64,000 nucleotides of DNA from the NCBI GenBank assembly GCA_026075535.2, contig AP026549.1:5208001-5272000 (forward strand), in the 5' to 3' direction. The position numbers and the translations under genes are program-made. This DNA is from Tricholoma matsutake (Eukaryota > Basidiomycota > Agaricomycetes > Agaricales > Tricholomataceae). The notes under the pieces were generated by a model. It saw only the letters and a list, made by a program, of their open reading frames with translations, ran no database searches and was not told the DNA's origin. Below are positions 1-11,945 of this stretch, in pieces; position 1 is the stretch's first letter; every line of letters starts with the position of its first letter.

Positions 1-2000
1 CATGAGCTAAAATTCCAAATCCATCAGTTATACAAAAGACGACAGAGAAAGAAGGTCGGAAACTCACCACTTGCATCAACGTCCGAAGAGCAGCAGATCG
101 CACAATAGCAGCGTCGTCATGAAGTAGATCGACCACGTACGGCACCATACGGTCGAGTTTCGCTTCGTCCGTGAGATGGCACGAGAGAGCGAGGAACACG
201 TCCAGGGCACGTACTTTGGAACTCGGAAGAGAGCAGTTTCGGATATTGGCGGTTACGAGTGCTAGAATGATCAGCGCAGGTCCGTCTGAGGTAGCTAGTT
301 CCTCAGTGGATGACAAGATAATATCAAGAAGCGAAACTGACCCTCAGACGCAGCACGAGGTCCTTTGTGCAAGGCGCTTTGCAGTTTAGAATCACGATTT
401 GGAATGCACAATTCGACGGGGAGGATATCCTGTGAATCGATTAAAAACTTGGATACTCGCTGTTCAACGTAAACCTTACCTGGAAGGGTTTGGAGACCCC
501 GGTCGAGCTCGAGGTATACTCCAATTTCACATCCATAACAGTCTCCTCTAGGGAATCTGGACCAAGATACGGCTCAACACTTTCGTAATCTGCCCATATC
601 TTCTCCAATCTATGATCAGAATCACTCGGAAAGCTTTCTGTCGCATTATCAGTGGCAGATACATTGGGCGCGTTGTGTCCCAACGAGGAACCAGCACGAA
701 TTGTAGATCCAGACGCTGAAGGCGCAACCGAGGTCTGGGCGGATATTGACGTAGATATCGGAGGCGAGGCGGTTGCAAAAGGTGTGTTGTGTGGGAGGTC
801 ATTGATGGAAGAGACATAATTATAGAGGAAGGAGTAAAAGGACTCGGGGAAGACAGAACCACGGGAGGTGTGCAGGAGTGTGTCGAAAGTCGGGCGGGAG
901 GTTGAATCTAGTTCAATCATTTGCTTGATTAAATTCTACTGCCCGAAATGAGCTGCAGTGATAAGAGCAGAAGAAAGGGTGCTCACTCGGACGCCTTCGT
1001 CCTCTATAGCAGCAAGGTGAATATCCACATTGTATTCCCCTTCCCGGTATTTATATAACTGACTCAGTGTGAAAAGCGGAGCGCCTTCCAGGAAGAGCTC
1101 TGCAATGACGCATCCAGCACTGAAGCAGTCCATTGCCTCCGTCATTTTCCCATCTCGCTTCCCTTCACCCTCTTCCATCGCAATTCGTGACTTCTTGGCA
1201 CTGATTTCCGGATGGGAGGCAGCAGTATAGAATCTCTCTGGGGCGATGTAACAGGTGCGTCGTCCAGAAGTATCAAAGAAGAATGAGAAATCGGAAGGGT
1301 CATCAAGTGGGAGGTATGTTGGTTTGAAGGACGCAAAATCGGATAGGTAGACCCAGTTCCAGGACGTCACGAGAATATTTTCTGACTTGATATCCCCATG
1401 AGAGACTTTGCGGTTGCGAGCGTCGCGTAGAGCATTCAGGAGTTGGAATGCGATCCATCTTTTCTCGATCATGCTCAAGAAAGGCCGGGTGCTTTCAAGA
1501 ACGCTTATGAGGGAAATTATGTACAATAAATTCTCGACTTACCTGATACGATCATACAGGTTGCTCGCTATCCATTGTCGAATGATATATCCTGCTTTAT
1601 CCGTCTCCACAAACGCCTGATAGTTGTATATGTTTGCTATATCGCTCAAAGACTCCCTGTCGACTACACATAAGTCTTTCGTCAATCCCTGGATGCAAAA
1701 TAGGCAAAGAAAGAGCTCACTTTTTAGTCTACGTAAGTAAGTGCGCAAAGACAATCCAGGATCGGGCTTGATGAAAACTTTGATGACCAGGTAACTATTG
1801 CGGTGTCGGCATTTCACAGTTTTCAAGAAACGAGCAGATCCAATACTATCATAAATAGTACATGTCAGGGGTTGGCATAAAGGTCTAACGTCACCACTGC
1901 ACCTTTTCTCGTAGATGACATCTGCTCCAAGTTCTGCTACAAAGGAGTCTAATGCTCCAGTAGTGCGCGTCAAAGTCGAGCCAGGATGTACATTCCCCAT
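1..2000 (-). CDS. VPS15: VPS15-type protein kinase (PI3K regulatory subunit), 5' part
   Basis: The 5' portion of a VPS15/PIK3R4-like gene, the membrane-anchored pseudokinase and scaffold of the class III PI3-kinase (VPS34) complex in autophagy and endosomal sorting. The start at 2000 gives MGN, the N-myristoylation context typical of VPS15; an upstream ATG at 2003 would destroy it. Kinase landmarks are HGDIKSENIL, DFA in place of DFG (normal for this family) and IAPERFY, followed by the family segment FPESFYSFLYNYVSS. HEAT-repeat sequence follows (DGPALIILALVTANIRNC and VRSAALRTLMQ). Exons read by eye: 2000-1903, 1845-1721, 1656-1543, 1491-987, 935-480, 429-342, 285-68 and 6-1. The seven introns are 50-64 bp, and the first has no stop in frame. 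The rest of the HEAT and WD40 regions lies beyond base 1. No disabling change seen. Confidence 0.93.
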
Positions 2001-2820
2001 CACGGTGGCTTTGAAGGCAAATCCTATATACCTGAGTCGCGTGTGCCGATAGGAGTTTGGAATTGAGTTAGATTGTGGACAGAATATGATTCATTAGCAG
2101 AGAAGATGGCTGAGAGGTAGGAAACGCCCTTCTATCGTCATAAGGTGGTCAGTATGCGAGCAACACGTGATCCACTCCCGCGTCGCAAACCGCAATCATC
2201 ATCGACACCGACGATGAGAGCGCTTTGGCACTGACAATACTTCGCGCCGCTTTGGCTAACGACGCTTTGGCTCTATCATGAATTCCTCACTTTTCTTCGT
2301 CCTCTCATCTCGCCTTACGAGTTACATAGAGCTCGATAGTCTTTGACTTGAGCTCTGATTTTTTCTCACCCACCCCTCCACTTAACCTTTTTCTCTCTTT
2401 GTAGTTCAAACTCGTTCTGTGCCAGCTTGAGCTCGGTCTCCTCATCGGGGTCGCTCGGGAGACCAAACATAGTTGTTTGTCCGCAATTCTAATGACGACT
2501 TCCGCAATTCTCGAAGACTCCATCACTGAGTTCTTATACATCATATCTCACGAAGCTAGGCATATATTACAACTCTCAGTGCGCACATATCCGAATCAGG
2601 ACCCGATTGCTAGTAAACTCTATGATGATAATGGTATGTGAACGACTGTCTCGAGGATGGTAACGAGGAGACTATCCGACCGCCTGGTTACTTATGTTGC
2701 CAATGATCGAGGATTGAAATGTCCACCTCAATTTCCAGCTACACAAGTACCAGGTAGTACGCAGACATTCAACGTTTCGACTTGAAGGGTGTCCGAGTGA
2801 GTGTGATATCACGATAGACT
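2001..2820. other. Intergenic region upstream of VPS15
   Basis: This stretch separates the VPS15 start from an inverted VPS15 relic. It presumably holds the VPS15 promoter. I see no convincing coding exon, RNA gene or repeat in it; the 79-codon minus-strand frame at 2305-2544 has no recognisable feature. Confidence 0.5.
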
Positions 2821-2824
2821 TTGG

Positions 2825-3160
2825 TCGCACTATCAGGAACTGCCATTCGATCCGGGGTTACACGAACAATGTTACTGCCTCTAATAATAATCCGACACAG
2901 CACTTCTGGAGCGATTCTGTTCATGGCTAGGCGAAGTTCTGGGTTGACTATGAGAGTGGCTTTACTCCCGACACATTGGAGGAGACTGTTCAGTGGTGGA
3001 TATGAAAGTATCTCTGGAGTTCACACCAAACCCCCCCGAATCTCAACCTCCTTCCAGGTGAGGTCGTGTGTACCAAACAGTGAGTGTGAACAGTGTTTCT
3101 TGTCTCTGATCGATTCACAGAATATCGATGCGGTTCTGATGCAGGGATTGAGCAAAAATG
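2825..3160 (+). pseudogene. Inverted, decayed partial copy of VPS15
   Basis: Read on the plus strand, this interval matches the linker between the kinase and HEAT parts of the adjacent VPS15 gene (about bases 700-390, opposite strand). The gene has ATDNATESFPSDSDH followed by W-DYES and PDSLEETV; the copy has ASNNNPTQHFWSDSVH, then WVDYES and PDTLEETV, with stops and a frame change after VH and after EETV. The DNA after it also matches: both have TTCCAGGT followed about 45-50 bases later by GATTCACAG, the donor and acceptor of VPS15 intron 5, then a diverged exon. Because the intron is kept, this is a DNA-level duplication and not a retrocopy. It is head-to-head with the gene and cannot encode a VPS15 protein. 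Confidence 0.75.
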
Positions 3161-3199
3161 AATCACGGGGGAAGAGAAACCCGAATCTTAATTGACTAC

Positions 3200-3640
3200 A
3201 CTTATCTATTATCGATCCCTGAACCTTAAGCTTACAAGGTCAATTTCCATTATCTGGCACAAGCGCCTGCAGGTCCGGCCAGGTCACACGCAGAACGTCC
3301 GATCCTAAAATAGCCTCTTCATGAAAAGTCTGGACGACGCTAACAGACTTCGAAGCACAGCACGCAATTCATTGCATTGCAGCCAATTATCATAAAATAT
3401 GGTAGGCAGTCGATCATCGCTGCAGCGTCCTAATGAACGGAAGGAGACACAGACTAGTAGGCGCCTTCCGATGTGCAGGGAGGAGTCGCGAAGTATGACG
3501 CTGTCATGAGTTCCGGTACGCCACAGGCTCACGGAGAATGTGTGGACATTTTTGCCTTCCTTTTATGTCTGACTGTCAGGTAGAGTTTGGTGGGTGGGTG
3601 AGTGCACCCTTCCTGATCTGGATCAATCTTCTGACATTAG
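3200..3640. other. No recognised feature
   Basis: A 75-codon minus-strand frame at 3305-3532 shows no family motif and may be chance. I see no repeat, RNA gene or clear splice structure here. Confidence 0.4.
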
Positions 3641-3647
3641 GGAGTTA

Positions 3648-4074
3648 TCATTTCCTATCGTAGCAGAATTCTCTCTTTGCCTGGTTAAATGCATCCTTGT
3701 CAGTCAAACCCTTTCTCATCGAATCGAATTTGTGCTCATCATGCCATTCATCCAAAGTGGTCCTCACGCTACTGCCCACATCACCACCTATAATGACGTT
3801 GCTGGGAATCAGATCAACAGCACTAGGAATATCACCACTGGAAATATCACAGGTGCAATCATTCTTCGGGTTTGTATTCATGTCCTGACTGGCGTATTGG
3901 TTCAGCTGGTAAAGGGGGTGATGGAGGTAACACTGAGTCAGCTGCAGGGTATAGCGCTGGAGGTTCTGGAGGTCCTGGAGGTTCCGGAGGTTCCGTCAAC
4001 ATTTCCTGAAGGTTAGCATCCCTGGGAGGTAGGTTGCGGTAGTATGTCTCTGACGGTTCCGGCATACTAATCAA
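3648..4074 (-). CDS. Small hypothetical protein with a Pro-rich N-terminal part
   Basis: Two overlapping minus-strand frames may be exons of one small gene. The first (4074-3859) starts MPEPSETYYRNLPPRD after an earlier Met and contains a Glu-Pro-Pro-rich stretch (TEPPEPPGPPEPPALYP). The second (to 3648) has ordinary-looking charged sequence, LDEWHDEHKFDSMRKGLTDK, and ends NQAKREFCYDRK. The join is unresolved because I could not place a convincing GT-AG pair, so the start, the intron and even the existence of a single gene are uncertain. No family is recognised. Confidence 0.3.
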
Positions 4075-4079
4075 TTATG

Positions 4080-4687
4080 GTGTCGTCCATATGCAGACTA
4101 CGTTACGGTCCTGTTCTGATCTTAGGGAGCAGCCTGTATTCCACATCTCATCTAATAGCGTAGCACTCTACGCTCGTGCTTACAATGTCATGTTTATTGA
4201 AATGAGCTGATCACATATGATCTAAAGTTATCCGCTTTGTTGTCCACAATACATATATTTTTGAAAACTGGTGAGATTTTTCCTAGACTTTACTCTTCAT
4301 TTTCTAGGACTCATTGATCTTCTAGATTTGAACTCAATTTACTCATCGAGCGGCGTTTCGCCTAAAAAAAAAAAAGTATATTTCCTAAGCATAAACCGTA
4401 ACTCTGCTCTAGGTGGCATAGAATTCCGACTCACGAAAGAACGACTGAGAATTGTACCGAACAGAGATATTGTTCCCCCTCTACCTGCACCATAGAAAAG
4501 CTTACATTAGCGCCCTATGCAATGTGCATGGCTTTCCAAAAGGGCTCGCTTTTGTTACTCTGCTCCGTTAGCGTCTCACACATGACAAACCTGAGCGTAT
4601 CCTTTCCACCGCGAACTGAAGGTTGTCACTGAACAGAATATGAATATCTAAGCTAAAACGCTGGGGAATCGGGATGCACCATCATAA
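4080..4687. other. Intergenic, AT-rich in part
   Basis: This gap lies between the small hypothetical gene and the stop codon of the DUF1308 gene. It includes an A11 run near 4365. The 74-codon plus-strand frame at 4271-4495 is hydrophobic and AT-driven and looks spurious. It may hold 3' untranslated sequence of the DUF1308 gene. Confidence 0.45.
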
Positions 4688-6713
4688 TCACTCCGTCCGA
4701 CTCGAGATGCTCTCTGCCAAACTCCGAGGGTCTACGATCCAGATTGCTGCTTTGTTATCTTCGTAACTCTCTATCTCCGCCACGCTGCTACCTTCAACAC
4801 TCCCATCCAGTCTACCTGCAACTCTCGCAAGTTTTATCTCTCTCAAAATCGCCCTAACGCTTGTCTTATTCGCGGTCATTGTCGTCCATCCAAGCTCCGC
4901 ACCCCACAGCAGGCTCTGCACTGTATGCGCTGTCAGGCGCGGATTTGCCTTGGTTATGATAGCCCGTTGGATCTCCCCATGACCATCTGTTCGAGATCGG
5001 TCATAGACCACGGTTTCTGGCAGTTGGCGTGGATCAGGGATAGTCTCCAGTGCTAGAATATCTTTGCACGTCTTCGCAAGGGCTCTCAAAAATTGCGGAA
5101 GTGGAGGACTCCGCGCTTCTGGCATTATTGTAACATCTGGCTCTGAAAGTGATAGGAACAGGTTTATGGGGAACAGTGGGAGAAATTGAAATGGATAACG
5201 TGAATCTTGCCAATAAGCTTCTTCAGCTTGGGCTGAGGACAATACGTCGGGTAATATCGACGAAACCGAATGAAAGATCGCATGAGCACGGCGTTTCTCT
5301 CTCGGACCTCCTATTTTGGAAATGATGCGTAGGCACCGATCTCTTGCTTCAGTCGTCGTCCAGAACTTGACCTTGGCAGCGCCACTAGTGACAGGAACTA
5401 ATATTGAGATCTTGTCATGAATCTCTTGTAACAAACCTTTCCCCATCTCTCGTAGAAGCTGGTTTGCTACAGCACGCGAGTGCTTTGCAAGGTCGCTCGG
5501 GATATCGCCTGCATCCCCATCAATACTCTCGGAATCCATTGGTTCGGCTACTATTGCCTTTGCGTTTTTCTTTCCAAACGGTGCAGAATTCTTCTTCTTC
5601 TTCCACTCACTGTGGGCTTTCGGTGGTATGAACCTTGCATTGGCCTCTTCTACTGTTTTTGGCAGGGGTGAGTGAGTGAGATCAGATATGAGAGCGATGA
5701 GGACAGAGAGATCGAGATTTAAGTGTATAGTGGGTTCAAGGGGAACGGGTGGAGATGGTTTTACAGTGACGGGAGTTGGAAGTTCCTCTCGCTGTCTCTC
5801 ACCAAGCTCAACAGTTATACCCATGTCTTGTAGGCATCTTATTGTCTGGGAGATTCGAGGGTCATTCTCTTTATCATTATTGGGAGAGGGATCCAGACGC
5901 GTCAAGCGTAGCGTAATTCGAGGGACTTCCATGCTACCCTCGATAGGGTTGAATATCGCTGCTGCAATTAGTGATCGTCCCATCCTCAAGACCGAGTTAT
6001 CGAATTCTTTCTGCGCAAGGGTTGGTCTTGCGTCCTCCGATTCTTCGTAAGCTTCGTCCTCAGAATCTGTCAAGTAAGAATCGATTTCACGAAATTCTGC
6101 TAGCAAGCGCGCGTTCTTCACACTTTACGGAATGAAGGTCGTTAGGTTGACAATGTTCGAAGAGTCGATTCATATATACACACGTGTTGACTCTGATCCA
6201 GCGCCTTCCATGTTCTGCGATAACATCAACTTTGACTCCAGGTGGTCGTGGCGTACCACGGTGGCGTTGTTCGAAGTGGTCTTTGGCGGCTAAGGGCATC
6301 GATTTGAAGATAGAATCTATCGAAGGAGATGCACGCAACACTTCATTCCATACTGCAATAAGGTATGGAGCATTGGTAGACAGCGGGGGTAGATGGGCTG
6401 ATTGGGGGTCGTCGAGAAACTACTGAAATGCGGAAATCGACAACGCTTAGATTACCGTTTGAATCCAGAGAAACCCTACCTTCTCTAAGACATCCAGATC
6501 TATCTTCACCGAATCTCGGAGTTTTTTGAGGCCTGGAATGTGCTCTTGCTGCCACCATTGTCCGTCTTCATTTGAGACCGCCCCGATGTCGAGTGATGAA
6601 TCAAGTATTGGCGGTTTGGACGTTGAAGGTTGGAAATTAGATATCGCGTCATGTATACTTTGCAACTGGAGTAGCAATTGCTGAAGCGCAGGATGAGTGC
6701 TGTTCGACTCCAT
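4688..6713 (-). CDS. DUF1308 (UPF0415 / C7orf25-like) protein
   Basis: A three-exon gene: 6713-6480, 6419-6184 and 6122-4688, with GT-AG introns of 60 and 61 bp, giving about 634 residues. It matches the DUF1308/UPF0415 family (human C7orf25-like), whose biochemical role is not established. Supporting stretches are the N-terminal half around VKVDVIAEHGRRWIRVNT, the segment LNLDLSVLIALISDLTH, FWTTTEARDRCLRIISKIGG followed by PREKRRA, and a C-terminal MTANKTSVRA with WIVDPRSLAE. An acidic patch (SDSEDEAYEESED) opens the third exon and a Lys-rich segment lies near the middle. The start was chosen because MESNSTHPALQQLLLQLQ begins an amphipathic helix and no in-frame Met lies just upstream. The gene appears intact and single-copy. 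Confidence 0.82.
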
Positions 6714-6845
6714 CTGAAGTCAAATCAGATATTCGAAAGACACCGAGAAGAATTGTAGATGTGGCTGTGAAACGCCCATATATATAGGGGATGCGTGATT
6801 GTACATTGTTGGGTAGATACGTCTATGATATAACATGCCACCATT

Positions 6846-8101
6846 CTACATTACACCACCAATGAATTTCTGCCGCTGGAGACCTGCTTTACCAATTGAT
6901 GACATTGAAGTTATATCATGCAAGGGAACGCTGTGTGTCGACGACACCTGCCAGTCCATTACTCCCCGAGCAGATGCTGTCACAACATCCCTTGACCAGG
7001 CATGATCCTGGGCCATACGAGAAATTAATAGCATTCGTGTGATGCCCTACGGTTGGCCTATTCAGCAATGACCGGAGGTGGCTGAATCGGATACGCACTA
7101 GGACATAGGGTAAAGGGTAAAGAAAGACATCTTGGGCAACACTACCACGCGTCCGCAGTATCAGGTATATGATTGACCAGAGTGTGAAGAATGCCCCTGA
7201 TTCGACAAATTTGGACGATGATGAAGTATACAGTGATGCACCGAGTCTGCCTATGACAGCCTCTACTTTATTTCGCATCATGTGAAGCCGTATGCAAACA
7301 ACGGCGGTGACGAGGATGTTAAAGGCAGTGGTAAGGGAATAATAACATGTTGCATAAGTCAAACATCTTGATACCCATCCAGCATCGTGTGGCCTCGTTT
7401 GCGAAACGAGTAAAGGGATTGATGTTGCTAAAAAGGGCGAGACAATTCGTTAAACCAAAAAAAAACAAATAGCTAGGCTCACCAAGCTTCGCAAGATATG
7501 TCAGAAGGGGCAATGCCAATATCCACCATTCGTAGTTCCATACAATCATTATACGGTAAAGCTGCAAGCACATCAGCAAAACCCAGCTTAAATATCTTTT
7601 GATCCACTCATACCATCAATAAATCGGCAAACCATGGAAAAAGAGTAATACTGCAAAGCCATTAACACACTTCAGCTAGACGTGATTACTATACTGACCA
7701 GGTTTGGCTTAGTATATTGAAAGCATCAGACATATACTCTCGGCGAAACGCACTTGCGCCATCAGGAAAATTAGGATTATCAATGTACAAGAGTTCGTCG
7801 AACTTGAACATCCCAACTATGGCCAAGGTGGCTAGCGGGAATAGGACGATCGAATAAGCTACTATTGCCCAGAACGTGTGCCCTCGTTTAGGCTTCCTTA
7901 ACAGCACTTGGGTTAAATGGACGTAAAGCATTAATAAGGCACCTTTCCAAAATCGCGTCAGTAATGACCGTAAACTATTTTATGCTAAGAGCACTCACCG
8001 TAAGCGAGGGCAGCTAAAAGGGTTCCATCGAAGCCCGCGCGTTCTGCCGGTAGGTTCTCTGGTGACACTCCTTGGGGAGCGTACGTAGAGTTGACTGCCA
8101 T
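6846..8101 (-). CDS. Seven-span integral membrane protein, mushroom-type family
   Basis: Six exons read by eye (8101-7999, 7942-7699, 7650-7614, 7561-7483, 7427-7099, 7046-6846) keep frame throughout and give about 330 residues. Hydrophobic spans occur in order: GTLLAALAYGALLMLYV; AIVAYSIVLFPLATLAIVG; CITLFPWFADLLM running into LYRIMIVW; WWILALPLLTYLA; YYSLTTAFNILVTAVVCI; AFFTLWSIIYLIL; and a C-terminal GITRMLLISRMA. The arrangement and the closing GITRMLLISRMAQDHAW are characteristic of a large, functionally unassigned multi-span family expanded in Agaricomycetes. Exon 3 is only 37 bp. No catalytic residues are evident, so a receptor or sensor role would be speculation. Confidence 0.72.
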
Positions 8102-8834
8102 TGATGACAGCCTGAGGGAGAGGGCTTCAAGGTCACGATATCACCCTTAATAAAGATCGATGAAGAAAAGATCTAGGGTGATACATGATTCCGGTATCAT
8201 GTCAATGATATAGTGATGCCAAATGTCGTTCATCACTGATCGACCGAAAATAAGCTTAAGCTTGAGCAGGGGATTCTAAGGTTGCTTCCATGAATCTAGT
8301 GTCTGGATATATGTTATTCAAAAATGGTTGAACGTTGAACGTTGAACAGCTACAAGGCGTCCAAGTTAACGTTCTTGAAGAAGGCGCGGGAGACAAATTG
8401 ATTTGTTTTACCTGAGAACCTTGGCACTTGTTCTATTTTTAAACTTGGCGTTTCATCATGACAGATCCGCACAACTTTACCTCACAAAGGCTTTGTACGA
8501 GCTTTTTTAGGAAGTTTAGTGGCAGTGCGTAAAACAAATCCAGAAACACTGAAATGATGGTCAGAAGACCGATCTTCGGATCCATGGATGAAAGAACATG
8601 AGAAGGGCCAAGGTGTGCAAGGTCCAGAGATTGATTCGGTATCTAACGGAAAGACAGGTACGACAAGAGAAATAATGTACCCTACTGACGAGGAAACGTA
8701 TGGCGCAAAAAGTTTGAGCAGGGAGAAGCAACGTTAGACTGGTTCCGATGTTGAAAAAATAAGGCAAAGAAAAGATAGATGTCATCAGTGTCCGTAATCC
8801 CAGTGAATACATAAGGAAACCCCAAAGGAAACCT
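8102..8834. other. Intergenic: 7-TM gene upstream region and 3' flank of the Ser-rich gene
   Basis: No coding exon is supported. A short tandem GAACGTT repeat (three units) lies near 8330-8350. The 83-codon minus-strand frame at 8561-8812 is hydrophobic but has no family resemblance and is probably 3' untranslated sequence of the downstream gene. Confidence 0.45.
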
Positions 8835-11018
8835 TCAACCCTCTGTCATCGTCCCAGCGACAGTGGCATCTGCGGACGGAAGCACCGACCGCGATGTGTC
8901 GGAATGACCATCATTCTGATCAGGTTCTATTTGCGACGAGTCGGTTTGCATGGATTCAGCGGCAGTCGCAAAAGTTTGCACCGAGCTAGCCCTCGATACC
9001 GATCGGTCAAATATACTAGGGACCTTGTGTGATGGAGCGCCAAGTCCAAGCCTTGCAGAGGTATTAGATATTGAGCTGGTTTTGGACTCGAGGTCAGATG
9101 TGGTTGGAGCCTTGTATGACGACAGAGGCGCAGTGGTCTCTAAATCAACAGGGCGAATGTCGGGGGACGAGATATCCGATGAAGCTGATGGGGTCAATAA
9201 GTTATCGGCGTTACGGGCGCTATCACTCGCCGGCTCCGAGGTTAAAGCATTCTCCGTCTGAGATAAATGATGCACCCGAGTCTCTTGCGCCTGAGGAGAG
9301 GATGTGTGAGCAGGTCGCATATCATTCGCCGCGGATGAATCCGGACTGGACTCTTGCTGTGGCACACGTTCCTGTTCCCGCTCCTGCTCCTGCGCAAGAT
9401 CTTCAGCATTGCTGATTGTACGAAGTCTCGAAGGACCTTGTGAGGAACCGGGTACCGGAGAAATCTCCGAATCCGAAACGTTAAAATCAGGGGGAGGCAC
9501 ATGCAAATCATGGCGAGATGCTGATGCAGCGTAGGCGATGGCATCAGCTCCGTAAGGCATCCCGAAGCGCGCAAACGCTTCTCGTGAGGATATCAGTTTC
9601 AGTTGTTCAGGTGTTGGACCTGCTTTGGGGTAAGTAAATTCCGTTCGGATGAGAGTATGTGTGAGTGGAGCAGATATAGAGTCTAGAGAGATCATGGATG
9701 GAGAATTCAAGTTGACATTGCTTTGACGTGAGACCGTACGGAAGGGGGCCAGGCTGAGGAGGGAGCCAGAGCCCGACGGAGAAGGTCGGTGGGAAGGACG
9801 GCCATGTGACGTCTCTCGCCCGTGTGAGTTATCCGAAGATACCAGTGAGAGGCTGGAGTCAGCACGACTATGATTATAAGAGGAGTTGGCATGGGATGTA
9901 TTGTGGGACATCGATAAACGATTGGGCAAGGCACTGAGGAGTTGTCGGAAACCTGAGCGTCTGGATGACACTCGCTCCGGCAAACCGCGTGGTAATGCTG
10001 GCGGGAGCTGGTTTGGTGTTTCGCGAATGGTTGCGCTGTTCTGAGGAGAAGCTTCGGGGGGATCTACTGCTTCGAAATAAGCAGGTGCTTCTCCTCGTGG
10101 GGCATCGGAATATGCGGGTGCCGCATCACTGGCTTGCATAAGAGAGCTAGCCTCGTCCGCGCTGTTAGGTGTTGCGAGGCTCCGTCTAGGCATGTTGTCT
10201 TCGGGGTGTTGCAAGCTCTGCGTAAACTGGTCTGCAGATAAGGCATTTTCTTCTAGAAGTGGTTCATTGTTGGGAGACTCTGGCATAGGTCTGTATAGAT
10301 CAGATTCATCTCGTGAATGCATTGAGTCCTCTCCGTCCTCTGAAACGGATGGCATGACGACAGCGGTTGGCATTCCAGCATCCTCCATGTCTTCAGGACC
10401 CCTAATATATATATATAAGAAAACTGACGTAAATCCAGGTTTCTGCACGGTTCCTCACCGAAAAATAACCAGCTCTTGTTCCCCTGGTTCTTTGTTGTAA
10501 GCGGGTAAGGAGGTAGTCGATATTTGCGACGGAGTACGTCTTGGTCTCCGATTCCTGCGGGCTCGAGTGGTAGTGGTGCTTGTAGCGTTCGCATTGATGG
10601 AACCTGCAAGCTGTTCAGCCGTAAGTTCCCTAGTCTCTTGAGCCGGCGACGCATCCGATGGTGTTGTACCCCAGCTGAACATTGAGAGATGTTTCCACCA
10701 CCCTCTCTTCGCGCATGTCCAGACAGCTGCTAAAGCTAGGACAAAAGCAATCGCAAGGATAGGAACCTGAGAGCATCGTGAGCTGCAGATAAGGAAAAGG
10801 GAAAGAGGCTAAGTCAGCAAACGTACCCATACTTGGGGTGAAACACCACCACTACTTGAATTAGTATTACGTCTGCCAAGGGAGGACTTGGAATCTCGTG
10901 GTGTCATAGAAATCAGAGGAAACGCAGCGGCATTCTGCGAGAGCAAGATGGGTATGGCAATGATTGAAAGGCTATGCAGTGGATTTGAGAGGAGGCGTAT
11001 ATTGATCATGAGGCTCAT
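8835..11018 (-). CDS. Ser-rich single-pass membrane protein, long cytoplasmic tail
   Basis: Three exons (11018-10827, 10766-10459, 10401-8835) stay in frame and predict about 688 residues. The N-terminus resembles a signal peptide (LHSLSIIAIPILLSQNAAAF). A short Ser-rich stalk (NTNSSSGGVSPQVW) leads into one transmembrane helix at about residues 65-80 (VPILAIAFVLALAAVW), stopped by TCAKRGWWK. The remaining 600 residues are low-complexity and rich in Ser, Pro, Glu and Asp, with Arg-rich ARRNRRPRRTP and paired APAY motifs (APAYSDAP, APAYFEAVDPPE) that resemble adaptor-binding tyrosine motifs. Met at 11018 was chosen because it directly precedes the hydrophobic leader; earlier Met codons lack one. 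Function unknown; a cell-surface sensor or wall-linked protein is one possibility. Confidence 0.62.
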
Positions 11019-11945
11019 TGCGTTGTGCAATTCAATTCGGGCATGATGAGCAGCGCTGGCATAAAGCATACAAGATGAAGTCCAGGAGTTGTTAACTTGG
11101 ACGTTGCGGTTCGTGACAAAGAAGACAATTGCCCTAAGTCCGCGCGGGCATTTCGGCAACGCTTATGGCAATGTCGTCCGTAAGAAACTGCCGTATCCGT
11201 AACCCTGCTCACCTCTTGCCGAAATATTTACGGTTCTACCTCGCCAAGCGCAAAGATATCTTCAACAAATTGTTTATGGCATGTGCGACCCTCAGAGACT
11301 ATGCTTGATCCCGGACTGTCTTCGTGCTGCGCGCCGACTTGGGGGTTTGCGCAGTATGAATTCAAGCCCTCACGAAATCCCGATCTCAACTCCTTATTTC
11401 CATGTTGATATGAATAGATTAGGGAGTCCTAGCACAGGCTTGGCACAGGAAGCTTTCCGTGCCCAAAAATCAAATTTTGGCACAGAATCTACGCCGACGA
11501 ATCAAATTATCAGGGGAATATCGCCTGAGAATGAAACTTCCAAAAAGTTCACGCGCTGTGTCGCTGCACTGCGGAGATGAGTACCCCGCAGAGGTGCTTC
11601 CTGGGGTATCTGGAGAACCAGTTCAATATAGCTTATTGACAGTAGGATAAGACTAAGTTGTATTTGGTGTACAAATGTTCGAAGCATTAATATTCGTTGG
11701 GTCGCACCCGGACTTGCTTCTGCCGGCGCCTAGTAATGTGGTCCTATTTCCAAACCTGCAAAAAAACATGAATCCAACTTCTTAAGTCATTAAGCTTACT
11801 GGGTGACAGTAGGATGCCCGGGCATGATCCATCTTGAATTGGATTCTTTCATCAAGCTCTAGCAGGCACTGATACACTTCACACTCGGTATGTGCCGTTT
11901 CAGATAAATGACTTTATCAAAATGAGTCAGGAAAATAGTGATTTA
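11019..11945. other. Intergenic, no feature recognised
   Basis: Short frames occur on both strands but none carries a motif or plausible splice structure. Part of the left end, at about 11740-11940 on the minus strand, might be further decayed 3' sequence of the neighbouring hydrolase relic (the string KMDHARASYCHP is faintly similar to the family), but I cannot support that firmly. Confidence 0.35.

Noticed and set aside
2305..2544. Minus-strand 79-codon frame upstream of VPS15
   Set aside because: No motif; it lies between the gene start and its inverted relic and has no splice partner.
4271..4495. Plus-strand 74-codon frame with hydrophobic start
   Set aside because: AT-rich, includes a poly-Lys run from A11, and has no motif or neighbour context.
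8561..8812. Minus-strand hydrophobic frame downstream of the Ser-rich gene
   Set aside because: No family similarity, no splice link to the gene; most likely 3' untranslated sequence.
8950..10500. Several 70-114 codon plus-strand frames
   Set aside because: They lie antisense to the long exon of the Ser-rich membrane protein and reflect its codon bias.
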